Source: Isochrysis galbana (lineage: Eukaryota > Haptophyta > Isochrysidales > Isochrysidaceae). From it: a DNA stretch of 64,000 nt. The position numbers and the translations under genes are program-made. Within the stretch, counting starts at the first letter, position 1. Every line of letters begins with the position of its first letter. The stretch lies in the NCBI GenBank assembly GCA_018136815.1, contig CM030935.1, forward strand, positions 3,155,999 through 3,219,998. Reading direction: 5' to 3'. Of the stretch, positions 36,700-45,970 are shown in pieces. Below the pieces are notes generated by a model. It saw only the letters and a program-made list of their open reading frames with translations, had not been told where the DNA came from and did not search any database.

Positions 36700-37989
36700 A
36701 TGGCTCCAGCGGCCGACGAGACTGCAGGCCACCATCACCACACCTCCAGCATCGGCCAGCCGGACAGGCCGGTGGGTAAGGGGGTCTCGACGCAGCCTTC
36801 TGACGACGCAACTGCATCCACGCAAAAAGACGACGAGCCTGAGCAGCGCAGCCTCGAGCCGCTCGAGCAGCAGAGCGCAGCCTCAAGCCGTTTGAATGCA
36901 GTGATCGAAGAGGAGCGATCCGCGAGGAAGCGTGTCGAGGCGGAGCTCAGGGTGGAACGGGCCGCGAGGACTCGACTCGCCGCAGAGCTCGAAGAGCAGA
37001 GAGCCACGAGCAGTCGTCTAGAAGCAGAGGTCGCTCGGCTTGCCGTTCAGGTCGAGGAGCTCGAGGCAGGCCGGTCCGCCATGGTCCATGCGCTCCTCGC
37101 ACCCATTGAGCGCCTCTGGTTGCTCGCGTCATTTGAGGAGCAGCGGCCTGCGATCGACAACCCGCTGCTACCTGCTGTGCGCGCGGCCGTTCGCAACGTT
37201 GAGGTTGCTCTCGTGGCACACGAGTTTACTGCCATCTATCCGACCCCTGGCGAACCATTTGATCCCTGCTCGATGCAACTGGCAGCCAAGGGGCCTGTGA
37301 AGAGTGATTCCAGAATACCGGATGTTGCTGCGGTGACAGAGTGCCTCCGCAAAGGGTTCCGGAATGAAAGAACCCAAGATATTGTGCTTCGGGCAACGGT
37401 CCTCATAGCCACTAGTGGGCCCAGGAAATTCGCAGAGACAAGTGCACTGCAGAAGGGCGAGGGGACAAGTGCGTTTCAGAAAGGCACGGCGTTGAAGCAC
37501 TCGCCCAGCTCGACGGATGATTCTTTCCTTGAGGAACGGGGCTCCGTAGTTGAATCTAGAGCGCCACTTGCATTGAGCACGTGCGGCACTGCATCAACTG
37601 CTGCATCTGGTCCGTCAACTTATCACGTTAGGGCTGGCGACACAGTATCATCACTCGCTCTGCGCTTTGGTGTGACGCCGGCAGCCATCATGCGCACCAA
37701 TCGCTTGCCATCCGCCTACGCACTTTTGGCAAAGCCCACTATCCTCATTCCGCCCCCGGTGAGCCGATCTACCGGTGTGGCGTCCTCTGATCCCGTTGTC
37801 GCACCTAGCGACTGCGCCCATAGATGCTCACCCCAGTCTCAGCGCAGTGCCTCGGTCGGAGCGAGTTGGGACTGGGCACGCGGGGTCGCCCGTGCGGTGC
37901 TAACCCGGTACTCGCCCGGCTGTGGTGTGTCGTCTTCCCACGGGCTTTCGGAAGCCGGTGCTCTGCTACAAGTCCATGATGATGATTGA
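36700..37989 (+). CDS. GrpE-like protein fused to a LysM domain
   Basis: Single exon, 429 residues. Residues about 50-125 form a charged coiled coil (RSARKRVEAELRVERAARTR). Residues about 155-240 resemble the GrpE head: AVRNVEVALVAHEFTAIYPT, GEPFDPCSMQ (about 184), then VTECLRKGFRNERTQDIVLR followed by ATVLIA, matching the family's G-E-x-FDP ... V-x-x-V-x-x-x-GY ... VLRPAxV pattern. Residues about 308-353 are a LysM module: YHVRAGDTVSSLALRFGVTP with MRTNRL and ILIPPP. GrpE is the nucleotide exchange factor of DnaK/Hsp70; LysM binds N-acetylglucosamine polymers or, in eukaryotic intracellular proteins, has unclear roles. The combination is unusual. There is no clear leader peptide; the N-terminus has a His run. 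Confidence 0.75.
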   Translation: MAPAADETAGHHHHTSSIGQPDRPVGKGVSTQPSDDATASTQKDDEPEQRSLEPLEQQSAASSRLNAVIEEERSARKRVEAELRVERAARTRLAAELEEQRATSSRLEAEVARLAVQVEELEAGRSAMVHALLAPIERLWLLASFEEQRPAIDNPLLPAVRAAVRNVEVALVAHEFTAIYPTPGEPFDPCSMQLAAKGPVKSDSRIPDVAAVTECLRKGFRNERTQDIVLRATVLIATSGPRKFAETSALQKGEGTSAFQKGTALKHSPSSTDDSFLEERGSVVESRAPLALSTCGTASTAASGPSTYHVRAGDTVSSLALRFGVTPAAIMRTNRLPSAYALLAKPTILIPPPVSRSTGVASSDPVVAPSDCAHRCSPQSQRSASVGASWDWARGVARAVLTRYSPGCGVSSSHGLSEAGALLQVHDDD

Positions 37990-38786
37990 CGATGTGTCAA
38001 CTTCCTGCGGGCTATCAGAAGCGAGCACTTTGCTCCGAGTCGATGCCGATAATTGACGATGGCCGCTGGGTGTTAGGAGCTTTCTAAAGCGCTACTCTAA
38101 GGAGCTTTATGTTCCATCCCGGTTATCAAATTCACGCCGCAGCGGCGAAACCATCCTTGGCGGCGTCACATAGTTCTCACTGCTCCTGGTCAGCGCATCA
38201 CCGAGCGAGACTGCGTTTGCATGTGGAATGCCTGGGCGTTGCCCTACAAGAGCAGAAAAGCTGTGCCTCGTGCTGCCCCCAATTATCACATCCCGTGAGT
38301 CGTAAGAGAGTGAAATTTGAAGTGGAAGTGAAAGCCCAGTCGGTGCATGTCGCTAAAAAAACTGAAGCTCGGTCAAGCTCGCCGTACATCTACGTAGATC
38401 TCGTCATGAACTTAGAATACTCAACGAGTACAATAATAGGTCATATCCGTTCCGCTCTCCCAACGGCCTGCAGCCTAGAGAGGCGCGGGCGCCCCCTCTC
38501 TCCCCTCTCGGGCGCGAGCGCTTGGACAAGAGGGTCTGGGGGGCGCACTCCTTTTTTCTCTCCTCCCGCTCGTCATATTTCTCTCTACAGGGCAGTCTCC
38601 CCCTGGTGCCAGCTCGACAGAGACAGCGAGAGAGGAGAGAGAGAGGGAGGGAGGGAGACAGAGACAGAGACAAAGGGAGAGAGAGAGACAGAGAGAGAGA
38701 AAGAGAAAGACAGAGAGAGAGAGTATATGTGTGAGTGAGAGAGAGAGAGAGAAGAGAAGAAAACGGAAAACACAGGCGCCTCGACG
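37990..38786. other. Spacer with (GA)n tract
   Basis: No recognisable gene up to 38600. From about 38622 to 38760 a GA/GAGACA microsatellite precedes the start of the coiled-coil gene and is likely its 5' UTR. A near duplication of the GrpE-LysM 3' end is visible: the GGGCTTTCGGAAG...GATGATTGACGATG block at 37942-37993 is echoed at 38008-38062 (GGGCTATCAGAAG...GATAATTGACGATG). Confidence 0.55.
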
Positions 38787-41030
38787 ATGGCGGACATCGA
38801 CGACATGCTCTCCAACTTCGACGCGCTGCTCGCCAAGTACCAGGGCAGCGCGGGGCCGACCGAGCTGCTGCAGCAGCCAGATAACATACCACCCGAACCC
38901 CGAGAGCCGCCTCCGCCCAGCACGCAGCCCCAGCGTAAGGCTTCCACCTCCAAGTGGAGCGTTGCCTCATCCGACGCGCAGTATGACGAGGACTTCGACG
39001 AGGACTTCGAGGAGGACTTCGAGGAGGACGTGGCCGAGGAGGAAGAGGCGCCGGCCAAGCCAGCCACGCCTGAGCCGCTCAAACCGGCCGCGCGCGCTGG
39101 CAGGCGGGCGGGTGCTCCTGCGACGGCTTCAGCGGCTGCCGACCCGCTCGCCGACTTGGGCTCTGGTGGTCGCAAGCTGTTCGAACCCGTGGGCAACGGG
39201 CGTGACGAGCGCGCGGGGCTGCATGAGCACGAGCAGCTGAAGCAGGAACGGCTTGTGTCACAGGCCAAGGCGGAGGCCGAGCGGCTCGAGCGCTTGGAGG
39301 CGCAGCGAAGGGAGGAGGAGGAGGAACGCCGAAGGGAGGATGAGGAGGTTGAGCGCCGTATGGCCGAGGCCAAGCGCCGCAAGGAGGAGGCAGCGCAACG
39401 GCAGCGCGAGGCAGACGAGGAGCGGCAGGCAACAGCCGGTGGTAGTTTCCTTACCGCATTGCAACTTCCGGACCAGAGCGCCCCCAAGGCGCTGACCCAG
39501 CCGCTTGCTAGGGAGCCGCAGCGCCGGACCAAGGCGCCGAGCGGCGGAGGGACACGGAAGCCGCCTCCAAGGAAGCCGGCTACCCCGCAGGCCGCGTCCG
39601 ACAACAACCTGACGGACGTATTGCTTAGCGGTAAGGAGAAGATGGCGGCACTTGCGCGGGAGAACGCCGAACTCGACGCGGAGCTGACCAAGGTGCGCAA
39701 GGACTTGGAGCGGGTGCGGAAGGAGACGCAGGTGCTGCAGAGCAAGGCGGGGCCACCGCGTTCCGCCGGTGCGATGCGCCCGCCGTCGAAGCAGGGCGCG
39801 CGCGTCCGGAAGCCACCGAGCACCGCGGACGCAGAGCGGGAGATGCGGCTGGCGCATAACGCACGCAAGCAGCTCGACTACTACGCCAAGGAGCACGAGC
39901 AGCTCAAGCGGCAGGTTGCTAAGCTGGCATCTGCTGAGGGCGACATTGACGCCCTCTCTGCGATCGTCTCCGCCCGTTCTGAGGCGCTCGCAGCGGCCGT
40001 CAAGAAGGGCAAGGAGCTCGCACGCGCACAGAAGGAGGTGCAGAAGGCACTGGGTGCGCCGCCCAAGGAAGACCACGGGCGCGCGCTTGTACTGCTCCGT
40101 GAGGAGGTGCGTGTGCTCAGGGAGCGGCATAGCAAGATGAAGGGGAAGGCGGAGTCCCACGAGCGGGACATCGACAACCACCAGGCGCGGATGGCCGAGG
40201 TGCAGAGCGAGGTGGACGAGTATACGCGCAAGATGAAGGAGATGCAGGAGCAGCTGCGAGTGAAGCATGAGGCGGCCGCCAAGGAAGCCGCTGCGGCGGA
40301 GGGGGAGGCGGGCTCGAAGCTGCGCCAGCTGGAGCAGCAGATCGAAGAGGAGGAGGAGGCCGTCGCGCGCGACAAGGCCGAGCAGCGCGCCAAGATAAAT
40401 GAACTAGTGGCGCAAATAAAGCGGGAGCGAGGCAAAGTTGAGGTTGCGACCCGGCTCTCGCGTGCCGGGGAGGAGGAACTGCGAGAGCTCGAGCTGAGGA
40501 GGAAGCAAAGGGAGCGCGCCAAGCGCGAGGCACGCGCCGCTAGCCGCCTTGCCGCCGAGAAGACCGAGGCGGAGGCCATTGCAGCCGTCGACGCGCACGC
40601 CGCCGCCATCCTTAGGGGGAAGGCCCCCCCTTCCCGTCCTCGCAACTCGAAGGCGAAGACCGGTGACGCGATGAAGCACAACGGCACCCGGTCGCAAAAG
40701 GAGGGCGGGGCTCCGCCCAACCCACATGAGGCGGTGGACGCGGCGCCCTTTTTCGACATGGACCTTAGTGAGAAGAACGGACTGTCATCCGCAGGTGCCG
40801 GTGAGAACCAGGCGGCCACTTCCGTCGACCGGGGAGGCGGATCGGCGGGTGCCAGCTCTGAGAATGGCCTGGACTTGCCCGAGCTCGTTGATGACGTCAA
40901 ACCTCTAGGGAAAGCTAGGGGGAAGGCCATTATGGACCCCTCCTCTCCCGGTGGGATTTCGTACACATCAGCACTAGATGAGTTTGACGACGATGATGAG
41001 GCCGAGGACCTCGAAGAGGACATATTGTAG
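38787..41030 (+). CDS. Long coiled-coil protein, function unknown
   Basis: Single exon, 747 residues. It opens MADIDDMLSNFDALLAKYQG, has an acidic DEDFDEDFEEDFEED stretch (about 68-85), a Glu/Arg-rich single helix (about 150-215), a basic Pro-rich linker, then a long heptad-type coiled coil (about 270-620), and an acidic C-terminus ending DEFDDDDEAEDLEEDIL. The acidic N-terminal stretch followed by coiled coil resembles several basal-body/ciliary proteins, but I cannot assign a family. No membrane segment or signal. High-GC third codon positions and the long clean frame support coding. Confidence 0.8.
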   Translation: MADIDDMLSNFDALLAKYQGSAGPTELLQQPDNIPPEPREPPPPSTQPQRKASTSKWSVASSDAQYDEDFDEDFEEDFEEDVAEEEEAPAKPATPEPLKPAARAGRRAGAPATASAAADPLADLGSGGRKLFEPVGNGRDERAGLHEHEQLKQERLVSQAKAEAERLERLEAQRREEEEERRREDEEVERRMAEAKRRKEEAAQRQREADEERQATAGGSFLTALQLPDQSAPKALTQPLAREPQRRTKAPSGGGTRKPPPRKPATPQAASDNNLTDVLLSGKEKMAALARENAELDAELTKVRKDLERVRKETQVLQSKAGPPRSAGAMRPPSKQGARVRKPPSTADAEREMRLAHNARKQLDYYAKEHEQLKRQVAKLASAEGDIDALSAIVSARSEALAAAVKKGKELARAQKEVQKALGAPPKEDHGRALVLLREEVRVLRERHSKMKGKAESHERDIDNHQARMAEVQSEVDEYTRKMKEMQEQLRVKHEAAAKEAAAAEGEAGSKLRQLEQQIEEEEEAVARDKAEQRAKINELVAQIKRERGKVEVATRLSRAGEEELRELELRRKQRERAKREARAASRLAAEKTEAEAIAAVDAHAAAILRGKAPPSRPRNSKAKTGDAMKHNGTRSQKEGGAPPNPHEAVDAAPFFDMDLSEKNGLSSAGAGENQAATSVDRGGGSAGASSENGLDLPELVDDVKPLGKARGKAIMDPSSPGGISYTSALDEFDDDDEAEDLEEDIL

Positions 41031-41380
41031 TATTCGTAATTTGGTGGGCATGGTGGTAAGTAACCTTGGTCATTGGTGATGAATGTGCGAGGCGGCAGCT
41101 ATCCGCGCGGCGGCAACCCGTGCCAGTGTGCTAGCCGCCCCCGCGCACATTGATTCGCAATCCCCTCCATGTGCTCGACGACTGGGATGACTGTGGGTGC
41201 ATAGGAAGGGAAAGGGAGGAGGGAGAGTGGGAGAGGCTGTCGGAGGTTGAATTTTCATGTTTTATGTTTGCTCTGCTTGCTCGATGTCACAACGTGGATG
41301 TTAGGGCGGGGAAGAACAAAGGTCTTGCCGTCCTTTTTCTGTCGCATTCGCGAGCCTCTGCAGGCTATTTCGCTATTTTC
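41031..41380. other. Spacer between coiled-coil gene and LINE
   Basis: 3' flank of the coiled-coil gene; then the original target sequence of the LINE insertion. No further gene is seen. Confidence 0.5.
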
Positions 41381-43363
41381 CGCTCTACCGTTATAAAAAA
41401 TATTCTTGATCTTGAAGATGCCTACTTCTATGCCGGCCACTAACCCTCGCGCTGGGGCCTGTCTCCGACAACGCCCTTGCCCCACCCTCGCTCCCCTTCC
41501 GCTCCCCCCCTCGTTCCCTTTTGTTCGGTTTCGGGGGGTCGACCCACGTGCGCTACTTTGGGTTTGGCTTCTGGGGAGGGGGGGGGCGGGCCATTTGGTT
41601 CAAAGTTGTTGGGGATCGCATTACTTGCGTCTTCGTGTAGGGGCCCAGCCAGTGGCTTTCCCTATGGTGCGTATATTGGGAGGCGCACCTCCCCGCCAGG
41701 GCGCTATCCCTGGTCACTCTCGTGTTCGCTTTTTTCCGGTGTGAGAATGTGTTCGATCCCTAGTTGTTGTGCTGTCGTAGTTAGTGTGTGGCTAGGTATT
41801 AGTGTGTCGTTATAACGTTATAAAGAGGGCGGAAGTCGTTGGCGTCTATACGTTTCTTCGGTTGGCGGCCCAAATCTGCCTGGGCTCTCCTTGACGCGTC
41901 TGCAGAGTTGCCGAAGTGTGCTGCTTTCACTAGGGCGGTGAATCTTGTTAGCATTCTTCTTATGACTTTTTTACTATCGAATATTATGTTATCAAACAAA
42001 GTGTATCCTATATCCTATAGAAGTCTGTTAGGATATATCTCCATGCTAGGATATAGAGTACTTCTCTAGAGTGCGAGTGGGGGGCGTTCGGGAGTATGAA
42101 TAGTCTATCTATGGTTTGGTTGTCGGGCGTCGAAACGGGTTGGGTGGGGCGGTAGCCCGTTAGTTTGTGTATCTCGTTGAATATGTCGTCTAGAGCCTTG
42201 CACGTCCCTAGGTGCGAAGAGGATTCGTGCGTGAGTTTGCATAGCCGGCATGTCGGGTCCCTCTCCGGGAATATGTTGTGTGTTCCTATGCGTCGATGTG
42301 TGATGTGTTGGAAGCGTAGGTACGAGTCTCTCGTGGTGATTATCGGGGAAGTGTATATGCGGGCTATGTGTTGCCATGTTTCCTTGTTGACCGGGAGTCT
42401 GTCTTTCCAGCGTTGGGGTCCGTTTTTTTTGGGTTCGTTTTTTGGTGTCGAGCTTCTGGAGGGCCTTCGTGAGGTGAGTCACTTCAGTTTTGTCTAGCGG
42501 TGTGATCCCGTCTAGGGCGTACTCTTCCGGTATGGGGAATTCCAGAATCCTATTTCCTTTTAATCCCTCCCCCCATTTGACCGGGGGGTATTTGTCTAAG
42601 TTGGTGGGTGTGCCTTGTATTCTTTCTCCTATTATCGGTGTGCCTAGGTACGATAATTCCACCTCATACCAGACGCCTTTTTGGCGCATGTAGTATTCGC
42701 CTTCTTTGCTGATGCGGACCTCCGGGGGCGGCTCGTGATTCTCCTCTTCCGGCGTGTGTACGTTTGAGGTGTGTTTCGTCGGCGACGGCGGGCTAAAGGT
42801 TGAGCAGCTTAAGACGTCGGCGTGGTCTATTATTAACTGCCAGGAATCTAGAAACTTTCCTTTATGGATATATTCTCCTTTGAACTTCGTGTATGTATCG
42901 TTGTTTTTAAAACACTGTTCACAGTCCTCCCTCGTATAGGGAGTGGCGTCGCCGTCCACGTACACGTTGTGTACCATATTGCAATTTAGGGAGCTCCATA
43001 GTTCCGCCCAGAGCGGTGGGATGTGGGGGCCGCGGAGATTGGGGTTATACCAAATAGGTTGTGACAACGCTCCCGCTTCACTCAGACTCAGCCGGGTGAG
43101 GGGGAGTGCGCGTATGGTTTCCAATGCTTTCTTCCAGAAAGCAGGAAGACGGCTCGCTCCGAAGATGCCATCCGTCAGCCTATGCGGGGGTATCGTCGAT
43201 ACCACCGCCGCCCTGCCTAGGTTGATTCGGCAGAACCACGCGCGAGGCGTCGAGCATGGCCCGATCGTCCGTTGCGGCGGGGGGGGCGGCAGGAGGGGAG
43301 GGGAGCGGCGCGCGCTCCATGACCCTATCGGTTTAACGATAGTTGGGCGCTCTACCGTTATAA
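41381..43363 (-). mobile_element. Non-LTR retrotransposon (LINE), 5'-truncated, with 16-bp target-site duplication
   Basis: The perfect direct repeat CGCTCTACCGTTATAA lies at 41381-41396 and 43348-43363, bounding a 1,951-bp insertion. Within it the minus strand encodes the region that follows reverse transcriptase in LINEs: SLSEAGALSQPIWYNPNLRG, PPLWAELWSSLNC, then in another frame a terminal zinc-knuckle-like CRLCKLTHESSSHLGTC and a downstream KKVIRRMLTRFTALVKAAHF. The reverse transcriptase itself is missing, so the copy is 5'-truncated, the usual outcome of target-primed reverse transcription. A one-base frame change separates the two segments near 42440, close to a run of T. The 3' end carries an A/T-rich tail next to the left duplication. 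Confidence 0.82.
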
Positions 43364-43553
43364 CCGCGAGGAGGAAGCCCGAGCGCTTCTTGACCGCCTT
43401 ATAGTGCTTAAGCTGGTCTCGGAGCTCGTTGATGCCGAGCGACTTGAGCTCCGAGTACTTGCGCTTGAGTACGACGGCGGCGACACGCAAATCCTCCGCC
43501 GCCTTGGCGTCCGCCTTCTGCTGCTTGCCCGCCAGCTTCTCGTCCCTTGCTTC
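43364..43553 (-). CDS. Exon of an unknown gene interrupted by the LINE
   Basis: A CCCGCAG acceptor on the minus strand is followed at 43553 by an open, Lys/Ala-rich frame: EARDEKLAGKQQKADAKAAE, then KYSELKSLGINELRDQLKHY, KAVKKRSGFLLAVITV, running into the target-site duplication. Without the LINE the frame would stop a few codons later (about 41365). The family is not recognised; the composition suggests a nuclear, helical protein. Upstream exons were not found in the poly-G region beyond 43560. Confidence 0.5.
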
Positions 43554-44420
43554 CTGCGGGACTTTCGCGCGGGGGGGGGGAGGGAAGAGAACACGGCGCC
43601 TCAACGCGCGGATGCGGAAGAGAACCGCCGTCTCGGCGCGCGGAGGGGGGGGGGGGAGCGGCGGAGGGGGGGAAGGAAATCTGCGGAGGGGGGGGAAGGA
43701 CCGCCGTCTCGGCGCGCGGAAGGGGGGGGGACCGCGCGGAGGGGGGGGGAGGGAACGGCGGAAGGGGGGAATAGGGGAGGGGAAGGGGAGGAGCGGAGGG
43801 GGGGGGGGGGGGGCAGCGAGGGGGGGGGGAGGGGAGGAGCGGAGGGGGGGGGGGAGGGGAGCAGCGGAGGGGGGGGGAGGGGAGGAGCGGAGGGGGGGGG
43901 AAAGAAACTGCCGAGGGGGGTGAGATCCCAACACTGACCCAATCCTCCCTCACATTCACGTATTTTTCCGGGCTTGACCCGGGAAAACAGGGAATGGAGA
44001 GAGGGGAGGAGGAAGACTGCAGAGGGGGTGAGAACTGCAGAAGGGGGGGTGGGAACTGCAGAGGGGGTGAGAGGGAATGCAGAGAGGGACCCAGTTCTGT
44101 TACCTGCATTTCTTACCGTAAACGCGTGGACAATTACAATCACCGTAACGGTAAAAATAAAACTCAAATCTTCGAATTTCGAGACGAAAATCGGCGGACC
44201 AGGATTTGAGATTTGAGTTTGAGCCCAGGGAGAATTCGAATCTGCACTCTGCACGCCTTGAGTGACCAAGACGAACATAGAAGACGATATATAACGACGA
44301 AGGCACGCACCCATGCCGAAATATTCATGCCAGGAGGCCTGAATGCCTGAATACAACATCGTAGCCTTGAGCCCCTACTGCCTTGTGTGTGGTCTCTCGC
44401 TAGTAATCACCCACTAGAGA
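43554..44420. other. G-rich low-complexity spacer and repeat fragment
   Basis: 43560-43925 is an irregular (G)n/GGGGAGGGGAGGAGCGGA array; long Pro-rich antisense frames here are composition artefacts. About 44130-44370 resembles 55300-55520 (shared CGAATCTG, ATATTCATGCC and GAATACAACA blocks in the same order). Confidence 0.6.
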
Positions 44421-45107
44421 GTGACTCAATCTGTTCCTATGGACCCATCACCGCCCTCTGCACTGCCAAATTCGCACTCGCCGCCGCACGCGGACCCCGT
44501 TACCACTGCACCCGTGCTCAAGCCTTCCCAAGTATCTTCACCCGCTACCCAAGTCGATAGGCCGCCTACGGACGCGTGGGTTGCCAAGGAGGGAGTCTCA
44601 GGAGCCTTACCCGGATCCTGGGAACAGTCCATCTCCACATTTTCATGCTTTCTACAATTTTTATTCAGAGCGATGAGATTAGCTCTTGCAAACGCAGCAA
44701 TGTTCCTCGCTTACGTCGCACGTGACATACTCGTGCATCCACATTGGGAGCGCGAGAAAAAGGAGCGCCGACACTGGGACTGGGAGGAAGCGGGTGGCGG
44801 CGGGGATGGCACTCGGATTGAGCAATTCCGGGCAAGGCCTACAGCACGGCCACTCCGTCACGCGCGGCGGCGCACCGGCGGCGAGCGCGGCGCTTGGCAC
44901 ACGCCCCATGTCCGGCGGCGACTCTTCCCCTTCCCGTCTAGCACATACGGCACTACCGATGATCCCACTCGGTACGAGGTCGACTTACGGTCGACTCATA
45001 TCACTCATCGCCGAGTCGCCGAGCGCGCCAGCACAATGGGCGTAGCGACAAGCTCTCGTCCACCGGACCGGTGCGTGAAGCAAGGCGAGCAAGGAGGCTC
45101 ATGGTGA
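44421..45107 (+). CDS. Possible small hypothetical protein
   Basis: A 228-codon frame beginning MTQSVPMDPSPPSALPNSHS with one hydrophobic stretch (FLQFLFRAMRLALANAAMFL). The second half is Arg-rich and looks non-coding. No family is recognised. It is reported only as a candidate. Confidence 0.2.
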   Translation: MTQSVPMDPSPPSALPNSHSPPHADPVTTAPVLKPSQVSSPATQVDRPPTDAWVAKEGVSGALPGSWEQSISTFSCFLQFLFRAMRLALANAAMFLAYVARDILVHPHWEREKKERRHWDWEEAGGGGDGTRIEQFRARPTARPLRHARRRTGGERGAWHTPHVRRRLFPFPSSTYGTTDDPTRYEVDLRSTHITHRRVAERASTMGVATSSRPPDRCVKQGEQGGSW

Positions 45108-45970
45108 CGGACTTGGACGGATGTAGCTAGCGTGGGAACGGCTCGGGCCATGGCATGGCTAGTGGGGAGTGGGCCTTCGCGCCCCGCTTCGGCGGCGTGG
45201 CGTCGAGCATCATTGCTCAGCTCATGCCATGAAAAGGTCCTCGGTGTCTTCAAGAGGCTAAGTAAGAGCCAGAGGCTGAGGTTGACCGACAGGCCACAGG
45301 CCGCCCGTAGGCCGGAGGGGAGTTGTGGAGCCCGAGGAGGCGAGAAGTAAGAATAAAACTTAGTCGGTGAACATGAGTCGGAAGGCGAGCTGTTGACGGC
45401 GGCGGCTCCTCCTACCCCTCTTTTCCCCTTTTTTACTCGTGGGTCGACCATCGAGACACAGAGAAGAGAAAGTAGGGGAGGAGGAGAGCGAAGAAAAAGG
45501 AGGAGGGGGAGGGGGAGAGAGGAGATGAGAGGGTTGAGGTGAGGAGGGGACGGCCGCGCCCTACGCTCATCTCGTCTCTTGAAGTCATTCCCTGCGCTCC
45601 CATCACCTAATCACATACAAGTACTCTCACTGTTTCTCACCTCTTTTCCATTGACAAGAATGAATCGTCTAAGTGACGAAGGCTGTAGAGTGCCATCATC
45701 CCCAACTCTCCTCGCGCGCTCCTCTCTTCGTTCCCACTAAAATTCGCATCTTCTTCCTCGGCCGCCCGGCCGCCTTCCTCTCGGTCCACGGCTCGCCTTG
45801 AGCGCTCCCTCGCAAGTTTTCTAACGTATACACGTCGCTTCCTTTCCATCATTCGACAGGCCGGGCTCCCCTCATACCCCTCTCCTCGCCCAGCATCGCC
45901 AAGGCTCCCAGGTCTCTTTCCCCTCCCCCCTCCCCCCTTCCATCCTCAGCTGGCGCACGAGCGCAGACTG
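45108..45970. other. Spacer upstream of secreted Ala/Pro-rich protein
   Basis: Purine-rich sequence at 45450-45550 and ordinary intergenic sequence. No gene is recognised. Confidence 0.5.

Noticed and set aside
38585-40268. Long minus-strand Ser/Leu-rich frames opposite the coiled-coil gene
   Set aside because: High GC at third positions removes stops on the opposite strand; the plus frame has clear coiled-coil structure and acidic motifs.
43554-44359. Pro-rich minus-strand frames in the G-rich tract
   Set aside because: Driven by G homopolymers; no globular part, no start context, and frames break at every run.
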